A stretch of DNA of 5,799 nucleotides. Source: Actinomycetota bacterium (GTDB taxonomy: Bacteria > Actinomycetota > Thermoleophilia > Gaiellales > Gaiellaceae). Each line of letters begins with the position of its first letter. The stretch's first letter is position 1. The position numbers and the translations under genes are program-made. Shown here one piece after another: positions 1 to 5,799 of this stretch. The notes beneath the pieces were generated by a model. The model saw nothing but the letters and a program-made list of their open reading frames with translations. It ran no database searches and was not told the origin of the DNA. The DNA lies in contig VAXT01000117.1 in the NCBI GenBank assembly GCA_005883245.1, positions 1 to 5,799 of the forward strand. The letters run 5' to 3'.

Positions 1-491
1 TCACCGAGCGGATCATCCGCGGGATGGGCGGTGACTCGGAGCGCGCGTACGAGTGCGCGGTCGAGATGACGCGAGCCTGGGAGCACGCCGAGAACTTCGA
101 GCTCTACGAGGACACGCTGCCCGTGCTGGCGGCGCTCCGTGAGCACGGGCTCAAGATCGGGCTCGTCTCCAACACGGGGCGCGACCTAGCCGCTTTCGTC
201 GCCCACCACGCACTCGACGTCGACGCGGCGGTCGGGTCGGGCGCACACGGCAAGACGAAGCCGCACCCGGCGATCTTCCTGTCCGCCCTCGACGAGCTCG
301 GCGTGCGAGCCGAGGAGGCCGCGATGGTGGGCGACTCGCCGGAGGACGACATCGCGGGAGCCCGGGCGCTCGGGTTGCGGGCGTTTCTCGTCGACCGGGA
401 GGGTCGGTTTCCGGTGGCCGTTGGCCGGCTGCCCGATCTTCTGGCCTTGCCCGCCGCCCTCGGCTTGCCGGCAGACACGCCACGGGCGTGA
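1..491 (+). CDS. HAD-superfamily hydrolase (subfamily IA-like), 5'-truncated by window edge
   Basis: The reading frame is open from base 3 and ends at TGA 489-491, giving 162 visible codons. Three of the four HAD motifs are visible: motif II as LVSNTG (162-179), the motif III lysine in KTKPHPAIF (lysine codon 258-260), and motif IV as VGDSPEDD (327-350) with its acidic metal-binding residues. Motif I (DxDxT), which holds the nucleophilic aspartate, should lie upstream of the window together with part of the cap domain. An ATG at 24 lies in frame, but the sequence before it reads as protein and a start there would omit motif I, so I treat the gene as continuing off the edge. Family members are soluble Mg2+-dependent phosphatases or dehalogenases acting through an aspartyl intermediate. 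The substrate cannot be told from this fragment. It converges with the next gene, with 43 bp between stops. Confidence 0.9.
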   Translation, partial: TERIIRGMGGDSERAYECAVEMTRAWEHAENFELYEDTLPVLAALREHGLKIGLVSNTGRDLAAFVAHHALDVDAAVGSGAHGKTKPHPAIFLSALDELGVRAEEAAMVGDSPEDDIAGARALGLRAFLVDREGRFPVAVGRLPDLLALPAALGLPADTPRA

Positions 492-508
492 GGCCAAAGC
501 CCCACGCC

Positions 509-530
509 CGCGTTGCGCACGGCAACCGCG
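509..530. terminator. Possible bidirectional hairpin between convergent genes
   Basis: CGCGTTGC (509-516) pairs with GCAACCGCG (522-530) as eight base pairs with one bulged C at 527 and a 5-base loop. It sits in the 43-bp gap between the stop of the HAD gene (491) and the stop of the opposing gene (535), where a shared terminator would be expected. No T-tract follows on either strand, so it is not a classical intrinsic terminator and could be chance in GC-rich DNA. Confidence 0.3.
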
Positions 531-534
531 AGAC

Positions 535-948
535 CTACGCGGTGCGCAAGACGCCGCGACGGTGCTGAAGCGCGATCGCCACGGCTCCTGCGCCGAGCAG
601 CGCGAGGACGAGGCCGAATGTCCCGCCGATCAGCGCGTCGCCCCAGTCGAACCCGCGAGGGTGAACGGTCACCGAGGCCGGTAGCGCCCTCGGCTGGACA
701 GGAGTGCTGCGCGCGAACGCCCGGTCGTCGGGGCTGACGACCTTCGAGGTCGACGGGATCGGGATTGCACGGCTGAATGCCCGATCATCCGGGCTCAGAC
801 TCTTCGGAGCCAGTGCAGGGTCCGTTCCGCGGTAATACGGCCGACTGTCGGGCGACTGTCCGGACGCCTGCGCGGTTGCGACTCCGATCGCGAGCCCTGC
901 CAGAAGGACGGCGATGAAGCGAGTGAGATGGTGTTTGCCGGTGCGCAT
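535..948 (-). CDS. Small secreted, membrane-anchored repeat protein of unknown function
   Basis: This 137-residue protein starts at ATG 948-946 behind a strong Shine-Dalgarno. It has a basic N-terminus, a hydrophobic core at about residues 11-24 and a likely signal peptidase site after AQA (residue 28). The predicted outer part, residues 29-104, is rich in Pro, Ser, Asp and Arg. It contains three copies of an SPD(S/D)R motif at exactly 20-residue spacing (residues 32, 52, 72). A second hydrophobic segment at about 105-127 is preceded by GFDWGDALIGG and followed by a basic tail (HRR near 129-131). The likely topology is an exported ectodomain held by a C-terminal anchor, or two membrane spans if the signal is not cleaved. 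I recall similar SPDDRA/RPDDRA-type small proteins in Thermoleophilia but know no function for them. It is divergent from the large regulator, with 144 bp between starts, so shared control is possible. There is no LPXTG motif, no cysteine and no recognisable catalytic motif. Confidence 0.8.
   Translation of the reverse strand: MRTGKHHLTRFIAVLLAGLAIGVATAQASGQSPDSRPYYRGTDPALAPKSLSPDDRAFSRAIPIPSTSKVVSPDDRAFARSTPVQPRALPASVTVHPRGFDWGDALIGGTFGLVLALLGAGAVAIALQHRRGVLRTA
679..858 (-). repeat. Three tandem 20-residue (60-bp) repeats with SPD(S/D)R motif
   Basis: Residues 31-50, 51-70 and 71-90 of the small secreted protein line up without gaps. They begin QSPDSRPYYR, LSPDDRAFSR and VSPDDRAFAR, and the last two units share a Pro at position 13. 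The units occupy 799-858, 739-798 and 679-738. Units 2 and 3 use different synonymous codons for the shared residues (GAT GAT versus GAC GAC, GCA versus GCG). The similarity is therefore kept at protein level rather than reflecting a fresh DNA duplication. Confidence 0.8.
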
Positions 949-954
949 CTGCTG

Positions 955-961
955 CTCCTTT
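955..961 (-). promoter_or_regulatory. Shine-Dalgarno AAAGGAG for the small secreted protein
   Basis: Read on the minus strand, AAAGGAG lies 6 bases before the ATG at 948. This is an optimal spacing and the strongest ribosome binding site in the window. It fixes the start of the 137-residue protein and argues that this gene, which has no recognised family, is real. Confidence 0.8.
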
Positions 962-968
962 CTGATCT

Positions 969-991
969 CGGCCGCTTCTTGTCGGCGGCCG
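969..991 (-). promoter_or_regulatory. Inverted repeat in the probable 5' leader of the small secreted protein
   Basis: CGGCCGC (969-975) and GCGGCCG (985-991) are perfect inverted complements around a 9-base centre. On the minus-strand transcript this would be a 7-bp GC hairpin ending 7 bases before the AAAGGAG ribosome binding site. It could be a leader hairpin affecting translation, an operator, or chance in a GC-rich sequence. Confidence 0.35.
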
Positions 992-1052
992 TGAGCCCAC
1001 GTTGCGCTGCGGCGGTCATGAATCGTCCACGTTCGGGTAACGAGCGGACGCT

Positions 1053-1069
1053 ATGCAGTCTGAGAGCAT
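1053..1069. promoter_or_regulatory. Imperfect palindrome upstream of the regulator gene
   Basis: ATGCAGTC (1053-1060) and GAGAGCAT (1062-1069) flank a central T. Six of eight positions are symmetrical. It lies 23 bases before the regulator start codon, where an operator or promoter element would be expected. The symmetry is modest and no known operator matches it, so this is a candidate site only. Confidence 0.25.
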
Positions 1070-1073
1070 GGTG

Positions 1074-1093
1074 TTACCGTCATTCGGCGGTAA
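1074..1093. promoter_or_regulatory. Perfect 6-bp dyad TTACCG-N8-CGGTAA touching the regulator start codon
   Basis: TTACCG (1074-1079) and CGGTAA (1088-1093) are exact inverted complements with an 8-base spacer. The right arm ends on the A of the ATG of the large regulator. At DNA level it could be an operator. In RNA it would form a hairpin masking the region just before the start, where no Shine-Dalgarno is visible. A further GGTAA occurs at 1036-1040, giving three copies of this 5-mer within 58 bp in mixed orientation. Confidence 0.35.
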
Positions 1094-4000
1094 TGGATTT
1101 TCGGATCCTCGGACCCATCGAGGTACGCGACGGGGATCACGAGGTAGAGCTCGCGGGCGGCAAGCAGCGGGCCCTCCTCGCCCTGCTGATCGTCAATGCG
1201 AACCAAACCGTCTCGACCGACGGCATCGTCGAGGAGCTCTGGGGAGAGCAGCCGCCGCAGACGGCGTCGAAAGTAATCCAGAATCACGTCTCGCAGCTGC
1301 GACGCGCGTTGGGAGACGGCTTGCTCGTGACCCAGGGCTCGGGCTACACATTGCGCCTCGAGCCGGGGAGCCTCGACCTCGACCGCTTCGAAGAGTTGCT
1401 CGCAGAGGGCCGGCGCGCCCTCGATGGCGGCGACGCCGAGCGCGCCGTCGAGCTCCTACGCGAGGCGCTCGCTCTCTGGCGGGGGACGCCCCTCGCCGAT
1501 GTCGCGTTCGAGTCGTTCGCCCAGCCCGAGATCGCCCGCCTCGAGGAGCGACGACTGGTGGCGCTCGAAGAGCGAATCGAGGCCGACCTCGCTCTCGGGC
1601 GGCACGCCGACCTCGTCGGCGAGCTCGAGGCGCTGATCGCCAAGAATCCGCTCCGCGAGCGACTACGGGCCCAGCTCATGCTCGCTCTCTATCGCTCAGG
1701 GCGTCAAAGCGAGGCGCTCGCCGCATATCAGGACGCGAGGCGTACTCTCGTCGACGAGCTCGGCATCGAGCCGGGCCGCCCCCTGCGCGAGCTCCACCAG
1801 GCGCTCCTCAACCAGGATCCCGAGCTCGACCCTACCCGGGCAGGCGCGGACCCGGGCACGGGCGTAGCGCCGCGTAGCGCGTTCGTCGGCCGCGACACCG
1901 AGCTGGCCGAGCTACTTAGCGGACTCCGGGAAGCGCTCGCCGGTCGCGGTGGGCTGTTCTTTCTAGTCGGCGAGCCCGGCGTCGGCAAGAGCCGCCTGGC
2001 TGAGGAGACGATCGTCCGGGCGCGTGCGCAGGGATTCGAAGTCCTCGTCGGCCACTGCTGGGAAGCGGGCGGCGCGCCGGCGTACTGGCCCTGGGTGCAA
2101 TCGGTTCGCTCTCACACGCGGGCAACTGATCCGCCATCCTTGCGGGAGCAGCTCGGTTCGGGAGCGGCCGATCTCGCTCAGATCCTCCCGGAGCTGAGGG
2201 AGACGTTCTCCGACCTGCCGCAGCTGCCCGAAGTCGAGTCCGAGGGAGCCCGGTTCAGCCTGTTCGACGCGACTGCCGAGTTTCTACGGAGGGCCTCGGA
2301 GGCCCGACCGATCCTGCTCTTCCTCGACGACCTCCATGCGGCAGACGTGCCCTCGCTTCTTCTGCTCCAGTTCCTGGCCCGCGAGCTCGGGTCGATGCGG
2401 ATGCTCGTCGTCGGCGCCTACCGAGACGTCGACCCCGTCCCCGGAAGGCCCCTGACCGAGACGATCGGCGCTCTCGTACGAGAACCCGTGGCTCGAAGCC
2501 TCTCGCTCATGGGGTTGACCGAGCCCGAGGTTGCCGAGTACGTCGATCTGGCGGCGTCCGAGATTGCCTCCCCCGAGCTCGTCGCGGCACTGCATCAGGA
2601 GACGGACGGAAACCCGCTTTTTGTAGTCGAGACGGTGCGCCTCATGGCCGTTGAGGGTGTGCGGCGCGAGTCGGGCAGGGCCGAGATTGCGATTCCGGAG
2701 AGCGTCCATGCCGTCATCGCCCGCCGTCTGACCCATCTCTCGGACGAATGCAATCGCGTCCTCGTCCTAGCGGCCGTGCTCGGCCGTGACTTCTCGCTCG
2801 ACGCGCTTGCCCGCCTCGGCGGCGTCTCCCAGAAGGAGCTCCTCGACGTGCTGGACGAGGCGATGACCGCCCGTGTGATCTCAGAGCTGCCCGGCGCGCC
2901 CGGGCGGCTGCGGTTTGCCCACGTGCTGATCCGCGACACCCTGTACGAGGGGCTGACGACGGTTCGCCGAATCAGGCTACACAGAGAGGCAATCGAAGCT
3001 CTCGAGGCGCTCTACGGCGACCAGCCGGGACCACAGCTAGCCGAGCTCGCACACCATGCGATCGCCGGGAACGAGTTCGACAAGGCTGTCCGGTACGCGC
3101 GCCGGGCCGGCGATCGCGCGCTGGAGCACCTGGCGTACGAGGAAGCCGCGCGTCTCTACGAAACGGCGTTCGACGCGCTCCAGTTCGTGGAGGCGGATGG
3201 CGAGAACACCCGGTGCGAGTTGCTCCTGTCAGCCGGTGAAGCCAAGGCCCGCGCCGGCACCGAAGCCGCCGCAAGGGAGGCGTTCCTGGATGCTGCGGCG
3301 ATTGCGCGCCGTCACAACTTTCCTCGCGAGCTCGCGCGGGCAGCTGCCGGCTACGGCGGCGCACACATGTGGGGACGTGCTGGATCGGACACCCTGCTCG
3401 TTCCACTGCTCGAAGAGAGCCTGGAAGCTCTCGGCGAGGAAGACGACGTGCTGCGAGCACGTCTTCTCGCGCGCTTGGCCGGCGCTCTTCGCGACGAGCA
3501 TTCTCGTGATCGGCGCGACATGCTCAGCAAGGAAGCGCTCGAGCTGGCGCGGAGCACGGGAAGTCCGGCGGCGCTGGTCTGGGCGCTCGATGGTCGCTCG
3601 GCGGCGATCATCGCTCCCGACACGGCCGCCGAATGCTTCGCCCTGGCGAACGAGCTCCGGGAGGTCTCGGAGCGATTCGGCGACCTCGAGCGGCTCGCCT
3701 ATGCGATCGACCACCAACGCACCGTGCTCGTCATGGTCGGCGATCTCCGGGCCGCACAGGTCGATCTGGCCGAAGAGTCTCGAATCGTCCGGCAGCTGCG
3801 ACAGCCCGCTCAGTTGTGGCAGGTGCGCGCGGCGGAGGCGATGTTCGCGCTCGCAACGGGAGAGCTCGGCCGTGCCGAGGCGCTCATCCCGGAGGCTTTC
3901 AGTTTCGGAGAAGGCTCGCTGCCGGACACCGCGATCCCCGTCTACGAGCTCCAGCAGTACGCTCTCGCCGACTTTCAGGGACGCCTCGACGAGGTCGCAC

Positions 4001-4560
4001 CGGCGGTCCGCGATGTGGTCGCTGCGTATCCAGCCCGTGCTGCCTTCCGCTGTGCGCTGCTACACCTGGATGCACGTGTCGGACGTACGCGAGAGGCCCA
4101 GCAGGCGCTGAACGAGCTGCGCGCAACCGGTTTCTCGGCTTTGCCCTTCGACCAGGAATGGCTCTGGGGAATGAGCCTGCTCGCGGAAACCGCTGTGCTC
4201 CTCGACGATTCTGACTCCGCCTCGGCGCTGTACGAGATGCTCGCTCCGTGGGTGGCGCTCAACGCCGCGGACCACCCCGAAGGAATCAGGGGCTCGGTAT
4301 CGAGTTACCTCGGGATCCTCGCGACGACCACGGGACGGCGGCGAGATGCGGAGAAGCACTTCGACGATGCCCTGGAGTCGAACGAGCGCATGGGAGTTCG
4401 CACCTACCTAGCGCAGACGAAGTACGACTACGCGCGCATGCTCCTCGAGCGCGCTGAACCAGGCGACGCCGAGCGGGCAGGGGAGCTCCTCGAGTCCGCA
4501 AAGGCGCTGTCGGACGAGATCGGCTTGCTCGCGCTGGCCGAGCGGATCTCGGACGCGTGA
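1093..4560 (+). CDS. Large SARP-type transcriptional regulator: winged helix, BTAD, AAA/STAND ATPase, TPR-like C-terminus
   Basis: The product is 1155 residues. Residues 1-90 form an OmpR/SARP-like winged helix, with RILGPIEV at the start, QNHVSQLRRAL at 63-73 and the wing around GYTL (84-87). Residues about 95-240 are a BTAD domain, ending near ELGIEPGRPLRELHQ. After a short Pro/Gly/Ala-rich linker an AAA_16-type ATPase module begins at FVGR (264-267), with Walker A GEPGVGKS (293-300) and Walker B LLFLDD (408-413). Also visible are CWEAGGAPAYWPW (322-334), ETDGNPLF (503-510) and FAHVLIRDTLYE (608-619), all common in large actinobacterial LuxR- and SARP-type ATPase regulators. From about 650 to the end the protein is Ala/Leu/Glu-rich and helical, resembling degenerate TPR repeats. 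By family it is a cytoplasmic DNA-binding regulator whose ATPase and helical parts probably sense a signal. The ligand and targets are unknown. I chose ATG 1093 because MDFRILGPIEV matches the usual family N-terminus; the in-frame codons upstream (ATG at 928 and 1018) would add unrelated residues. No Shine-Dalgarno precedes 1093, so a leaderless transcript is possible. Confidence 0.93.
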   Translation: MDFRILGPIEVRDGDHEVELAGGKQRALLALLIVNANQTVSTDGIVEELWGEQPPQTASKVIQNHVSQLRRALGDGLLVTQGSGYTLRLEPGSLDLDRFEELLAEGRRALDGGDAERAVELLREALALWRGTPLADVAFESFAQPEIARLEERRLVALEERIEADLALGRHADLVGELEALIAKNPLRERLRAQLMLALYRSGRQSEALAAYQDARRTLVDELGIEPGRPLRELHQALLNQDPELDPTRAGADPGTGVAPRSAFVGRDTELAELLSGLREALAGRGGLFFLVGEPGVGKSRLAEETIVRARAQGFEVLVGHCWEAGGAPAYWPWVQSVRSHTRATDPPSLREQLGSGAADLAQILPELRETFSDLPQLPEVESEGARFSLFDATAEFLRRASEARPILLFLDDLHAADVPSLLLLQFLARELGSMRMLVVGAYRDVDPVPGRPLTETIGALVREPVARSLSLMGLTEPEVAEYVDLAASEIASPELVAALHQETDGNPLFVVETVRLMAVEGVRRESGRAEIAIPESVHAVIARRLTHLSDECNRVLVLAAVLGRDFSLDALARLGGVSQKELLDVLDEAMTARVISELPGAPGRLRFAHVLIRDTLYEGLTTVRRIRLHREAIEALEALYGDQPGPQLAELAHHAIAGNEFDKAVRYARRAGDRALEHLAYEEAARLYETAFDALQFVEADGENTRCELLLSAGEAKARAGTEAAAREAFLDAAAIARRHNFPRELARAAAGYGGAHMWGRAGSDTLLVPLLEESLEALGEEDDVLRARLLARLAGALRDEHSRDRRDMLSKEALELARSTGSPAALVWALDGRSAAIIAPDTAAECFALANELREVSERFGDLERLAYAIDHQRTVLVMVGDLRAAQVDLAEESRIVRQLRQPAQLWQVRAAEAMFALATGELGRAEALIPEAFSFGEGSLPDTAIPVYELQQYALADFQGRLDEVAPAVRDVVAAYPARAAFRCALLHLDARVGRTREAQQALNELRATGFSALPFDQEWLWGMSLLAETAVLLDDSDSASALYEMLAPWVALNAADHPEGIRGSVSSYLGILATTTGRRRDAEKHFDDALESNERMGVRTYLAQTKYDYARMLLERAEPGDAERAGELLESAKALSDEIGLLALAERISDA

Positions 4561-4569
4561 AGTAGGTCT

Positions 4570-5784
4570 CTAGCCCCGCGACGCGAGAGCCGGGGCCCAC
4601 GCGGCCACCGGCGAGACGTCGCCGTCGCGCCCGTTCAGGGCCCGGTAGCCCAGCGCGTGCTCGGCCTGCATCATCTTGTGCACCTGCGTCGTGCCCTCGT
4701 AGATGATCGGCGCCCGGGCGTTCCGGAAGTAGCGCTCGATCCCGTACTCGGCCGAGTACCCGTAGGCGCCGTGCACCTGGATCGCGAGATGCGCCGCGCG
4801 GAACGCAGACTCGGTCGCGTGCCACTTCGCGAGCGACGTCTCCCGCGTGTTCCGCCGGCCCTCGTTCTTGAGCCACGCTGCCTGCATGACGAGCAGCTTC
4901 GACGTCTCGTAGCCGAGCACCATCTCCGCGATCATGTCCTGCACGAACTGGTATTCACCGATCGGCTTGCCGAACGTCTGCCGCTCGCGCGCGTACTCGA
5001 CCGACCGCTCGAGACAGGCCCGGATCACGCCGCACGCGCCCGCGGCGACCGTGAAGCGGCCCTGGTCGAGCCCGTACATCGCGATCTCGAACCCCTGGCC
5101 CTCCTCGCCGACGAGGTTCTCGGCCGGCACCTCGACGTTTTCGAAAAAGAGCTCGCCCGTCGAGCCCGCCCAGATGCCGAGCTTGTGCTCCGTGTCGGTC
5201 GCGCTGAACCCGGGCATCCCCTTCTCGAGCAGGAACGCCGAGATGCCCTTGTGCTTCGCGGACGGGTCCGTCTTGGCGAACACCAGGGCGTGGTCGGCGA
5301 CGGTCGCGTACGAGATCCAGTTCTTCGAGCCGTTGAGGATGTAGACGTCGCCCTCGCGCCGCGCCGTCGACTTCATCGAGGCCACGTCCGAGCCGGCCGC
5401 CGGCTCGGTGAGCCCGAAGCATGCGAGCTTCTCGGCGCGCGCCTGCGGTGCGAGCCAGCGCTGCTTCTGCTCCTCGCTCCCGTAGCGCAGCAGCGCCAAC
5501 GAGTTCAGACCGACGTGGACCGAGATCAGCGTGCGGAAGGCCGCCTCGCCACGCTCGATCTCCTCGCATGAGAGCGCCTCGGCGACGAAGTCGAGCCCGG
5601 CGCCCCCGTACTCCTCCGGGATCACGATCCCGAGGAGGCCCAGCTCGGCCATGCCTTCGATGACCCCAAGGTCCAGGTGGTGGTTGATGTCGTTCTCGAT
5701 CGCGTTCGGCAGCACGCGCGCGTCGACGAAGTCGCGGACCGTCTTCTGGATCAGGCGCTGCTCGTCTGTCAGCTCGAAGTCCAC
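4570..5784 (-). CDS. Acyl-CoA dehydrogenase (FAD-dependent)
   Basis: This 404-residue protein is of normal length for the family. It has the N-terminal helical domain (MDFELTDEQ onward), the FAD/substrate motif CFGLTEPAAGSD (122-133) and NGSKNWIS (151-158). It also has the RQTFGKPI segment (268-275) of the C-terminal domain, QVHGAYGY (336-343), and YEGTTQ (362-367), in which Glu363 aligns with the catalytic base Glu376 of medium-chain acyl-CoA dehydrogenase. The enzyme should be a cytoplasmic flavoprotein oxidising an acyl-CoA to the trans-2-enoyl-CoA and passing electrons to electron-transfer flavoprotein. The substrate class is uncertain. Glu77 and Arg84 align with glutaryl-CoA dehydrogenase active-site residues, while the C-terminal part looks more like short- or branched-chain enzymes. 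The start is GTG (5784-5782), chosen because it gives the usual family N-terminus. Only 15 bases lie upstream in the window; they are open in frame and show no clear Shine-Dalgarno. It converges on the large regulator with 9 bp between stops, so the two are not co-transcribed. Confidence 0.93.
   Translation of the reverse strand: MDFELTDEQRLIQKTVRDFVDARVLPNAIENDINHHLDLGVIEGMAELGLLGIVIPEEYGGAGLDFVAEALSCEEIERGEAAFRTLISVHVGLNSLALLRYGSEEQKQRWLAPQARAEKLACFGLTEPAAGSDVASMKSTARREGDVYILNGSKNWISYATVADHALVFAKTDPSAKHKGISAFLLEKGMPGFSATDTEHKLGIWAGSTGELFFENVEVPAENLVGEEGQGFEIAMYGLDQGRFTVAAGACGVIRACLERSVEYARERQTFGKPIGEYQFVQDMIAEMVLGYETSKLLVMQAAWLKNEGRRNTRETSLAKWHATESAFRAAHLAIQVHGAYGYSAEYGIERYFRNARAPIIYEGTTQVHKMMQAEHALGYRALNGRDGDVSPVAAWAPALASRG
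4573..4596. terminator. GC-rich inverted repeat at the regulator/dehydrogenase convergent junction
   Basis: GCCCCG (4573-4578) and CGGGGC (4591-4596) are perfect inverted complements around a 12-base centre. The repeat starts 12 bases after the regulator stop codon and lies within the last codons of the opposing dehydrogenase gene. It could help end transcripts from the regulator, but no T-tract follows and the stem is short. Its conservation could equally come from the coding sequence. Confidence 0.25.
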
Positions 5785-5799
5785 TCCGGGCCTGAGTCT

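Larger units (their letters stand above)
949..1092. promoter_or_regulatory. Divergent intergenic region between secreted protein and large regulator
   Basis: These 144 bases separate the two divergent starts and should hold both promoters. They contain the minus-strand ribosome binding site (955-961), a 7-bp inverted repeat (969-991), an imperfect palindrome (1053-1069) and most of a perfect 6-bp dyad reaching the regulator start codon (1074-1093). No convincing -35/-10 pair is visible on either strand. The best minus-strand candidate is TAGCGT (1053-1048), with GTAACA 18 bases upstream of it. I would not rely on it. Confidence 0.5.

Noticed and set aside
104..525. Minus-strand ORFs opposite the HAD gene
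   Set aside because: Their Arg/Pro/Ser-rich translations mirror the HAD coding frame, whose motifs are clear.
997..1033. Direct repeat CCACGTT at 997-1003 and 1027-1033 as a SARP binding site
   Set aside because: The 30-bp period is not a multiple of 11 bp, and a 7-mer repeated once within about 140 bp is expected by chance with appreciable probability.
928..1092. N-terminal extension of the regulator from in-frame ATG codons at 928 or 1018
   Set aside because: The extra residues look unlike any domain, overlap the divergent gene's start and leader, and precede a typical family N-terminus at 1093.
3056..4111. 351-codon + strand ORF inside the regulator gene
   Set aside because: It is a frame-shifted shadow of the regulator's TPR-like region, with Arg/Ser/Pro-rich low-complexity translation and no domain.
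1093..4560. Reading the large protein as a STAND/NLR-like antiphage defence protein
   Set aside because: The winged helix plus BTAD at the N-terminus is the standard layout of actinobacterial transcription regulators. No effector domain (nuclease, protease, TIR, transmembrane) and no defence neighbours are present.
4657..5571. 304-codon + strand ORF opposite the acyl-CoA dehydrogenase
   Set aside because: It is exactly antisense to a well-supported enzyme. Its Arg/Leu/Val/Ala-rich composition is what GC-rich complementary frames give, and it shows no motif.

Overview
The window is GC-rich and densely coding, with long shadow ORFs in several frames. It looks like chromosomal DNA of a high-GC actinobacterium. 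The large SARP-type regulator and a small secreted protein with SPDDRA-like motifs fit my recollection of Thermoleophilia (Gaiellales/Solirubrobacterales). That placement is inference; there is no rRNA or marker gene here to confirm it.

Layout: (1) the 3' end of a HAD-superfamily hydrolase on the + strand, with its N-terminus off the left edge; (2) converging on it, a 137-residue secreted, membrane-anchored protein of unknown function on the - strand, whose ectodomain holds three tandem 20-residue repeats; (3) a 144-bp divergent intergenic region with a strong Shine-Dalgarno for the - gene and several short dyads; (4) a 1155-residue + strand regulator made of an OmpR/SARP-type winged helix, a BTAD domain, an AAA/STAND ATPase module and a long TPR-like helical C-terminus; (5) converging on it with only 9 bp between stop codons, an acyl-CoA dehydrogenase on the - strand, starting with GTG 15 bases from the right edge.

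The four genes alternate in strand, so no operon is visible. The only arrangement suggesting a functional link is the shared upstream region of the secreted repeat protein and the large regulator. The HAD hydrolase and the acyl-CoA dehydrogenase look like ordinary metabolic genes, although the dehydrogenase carries Glu and Arg residues at positions that in glutaryl-CoA dehydrogenase belong to the active site. No mobile element, CRISPR array, tRNA or rRNA was seen, and no non-coding stretch exceeds 150 bases.

I see no convincing undescribed multi-gene system. The least explained item is the small secreted repeat protein and its possible pairing with the divergent regulator.
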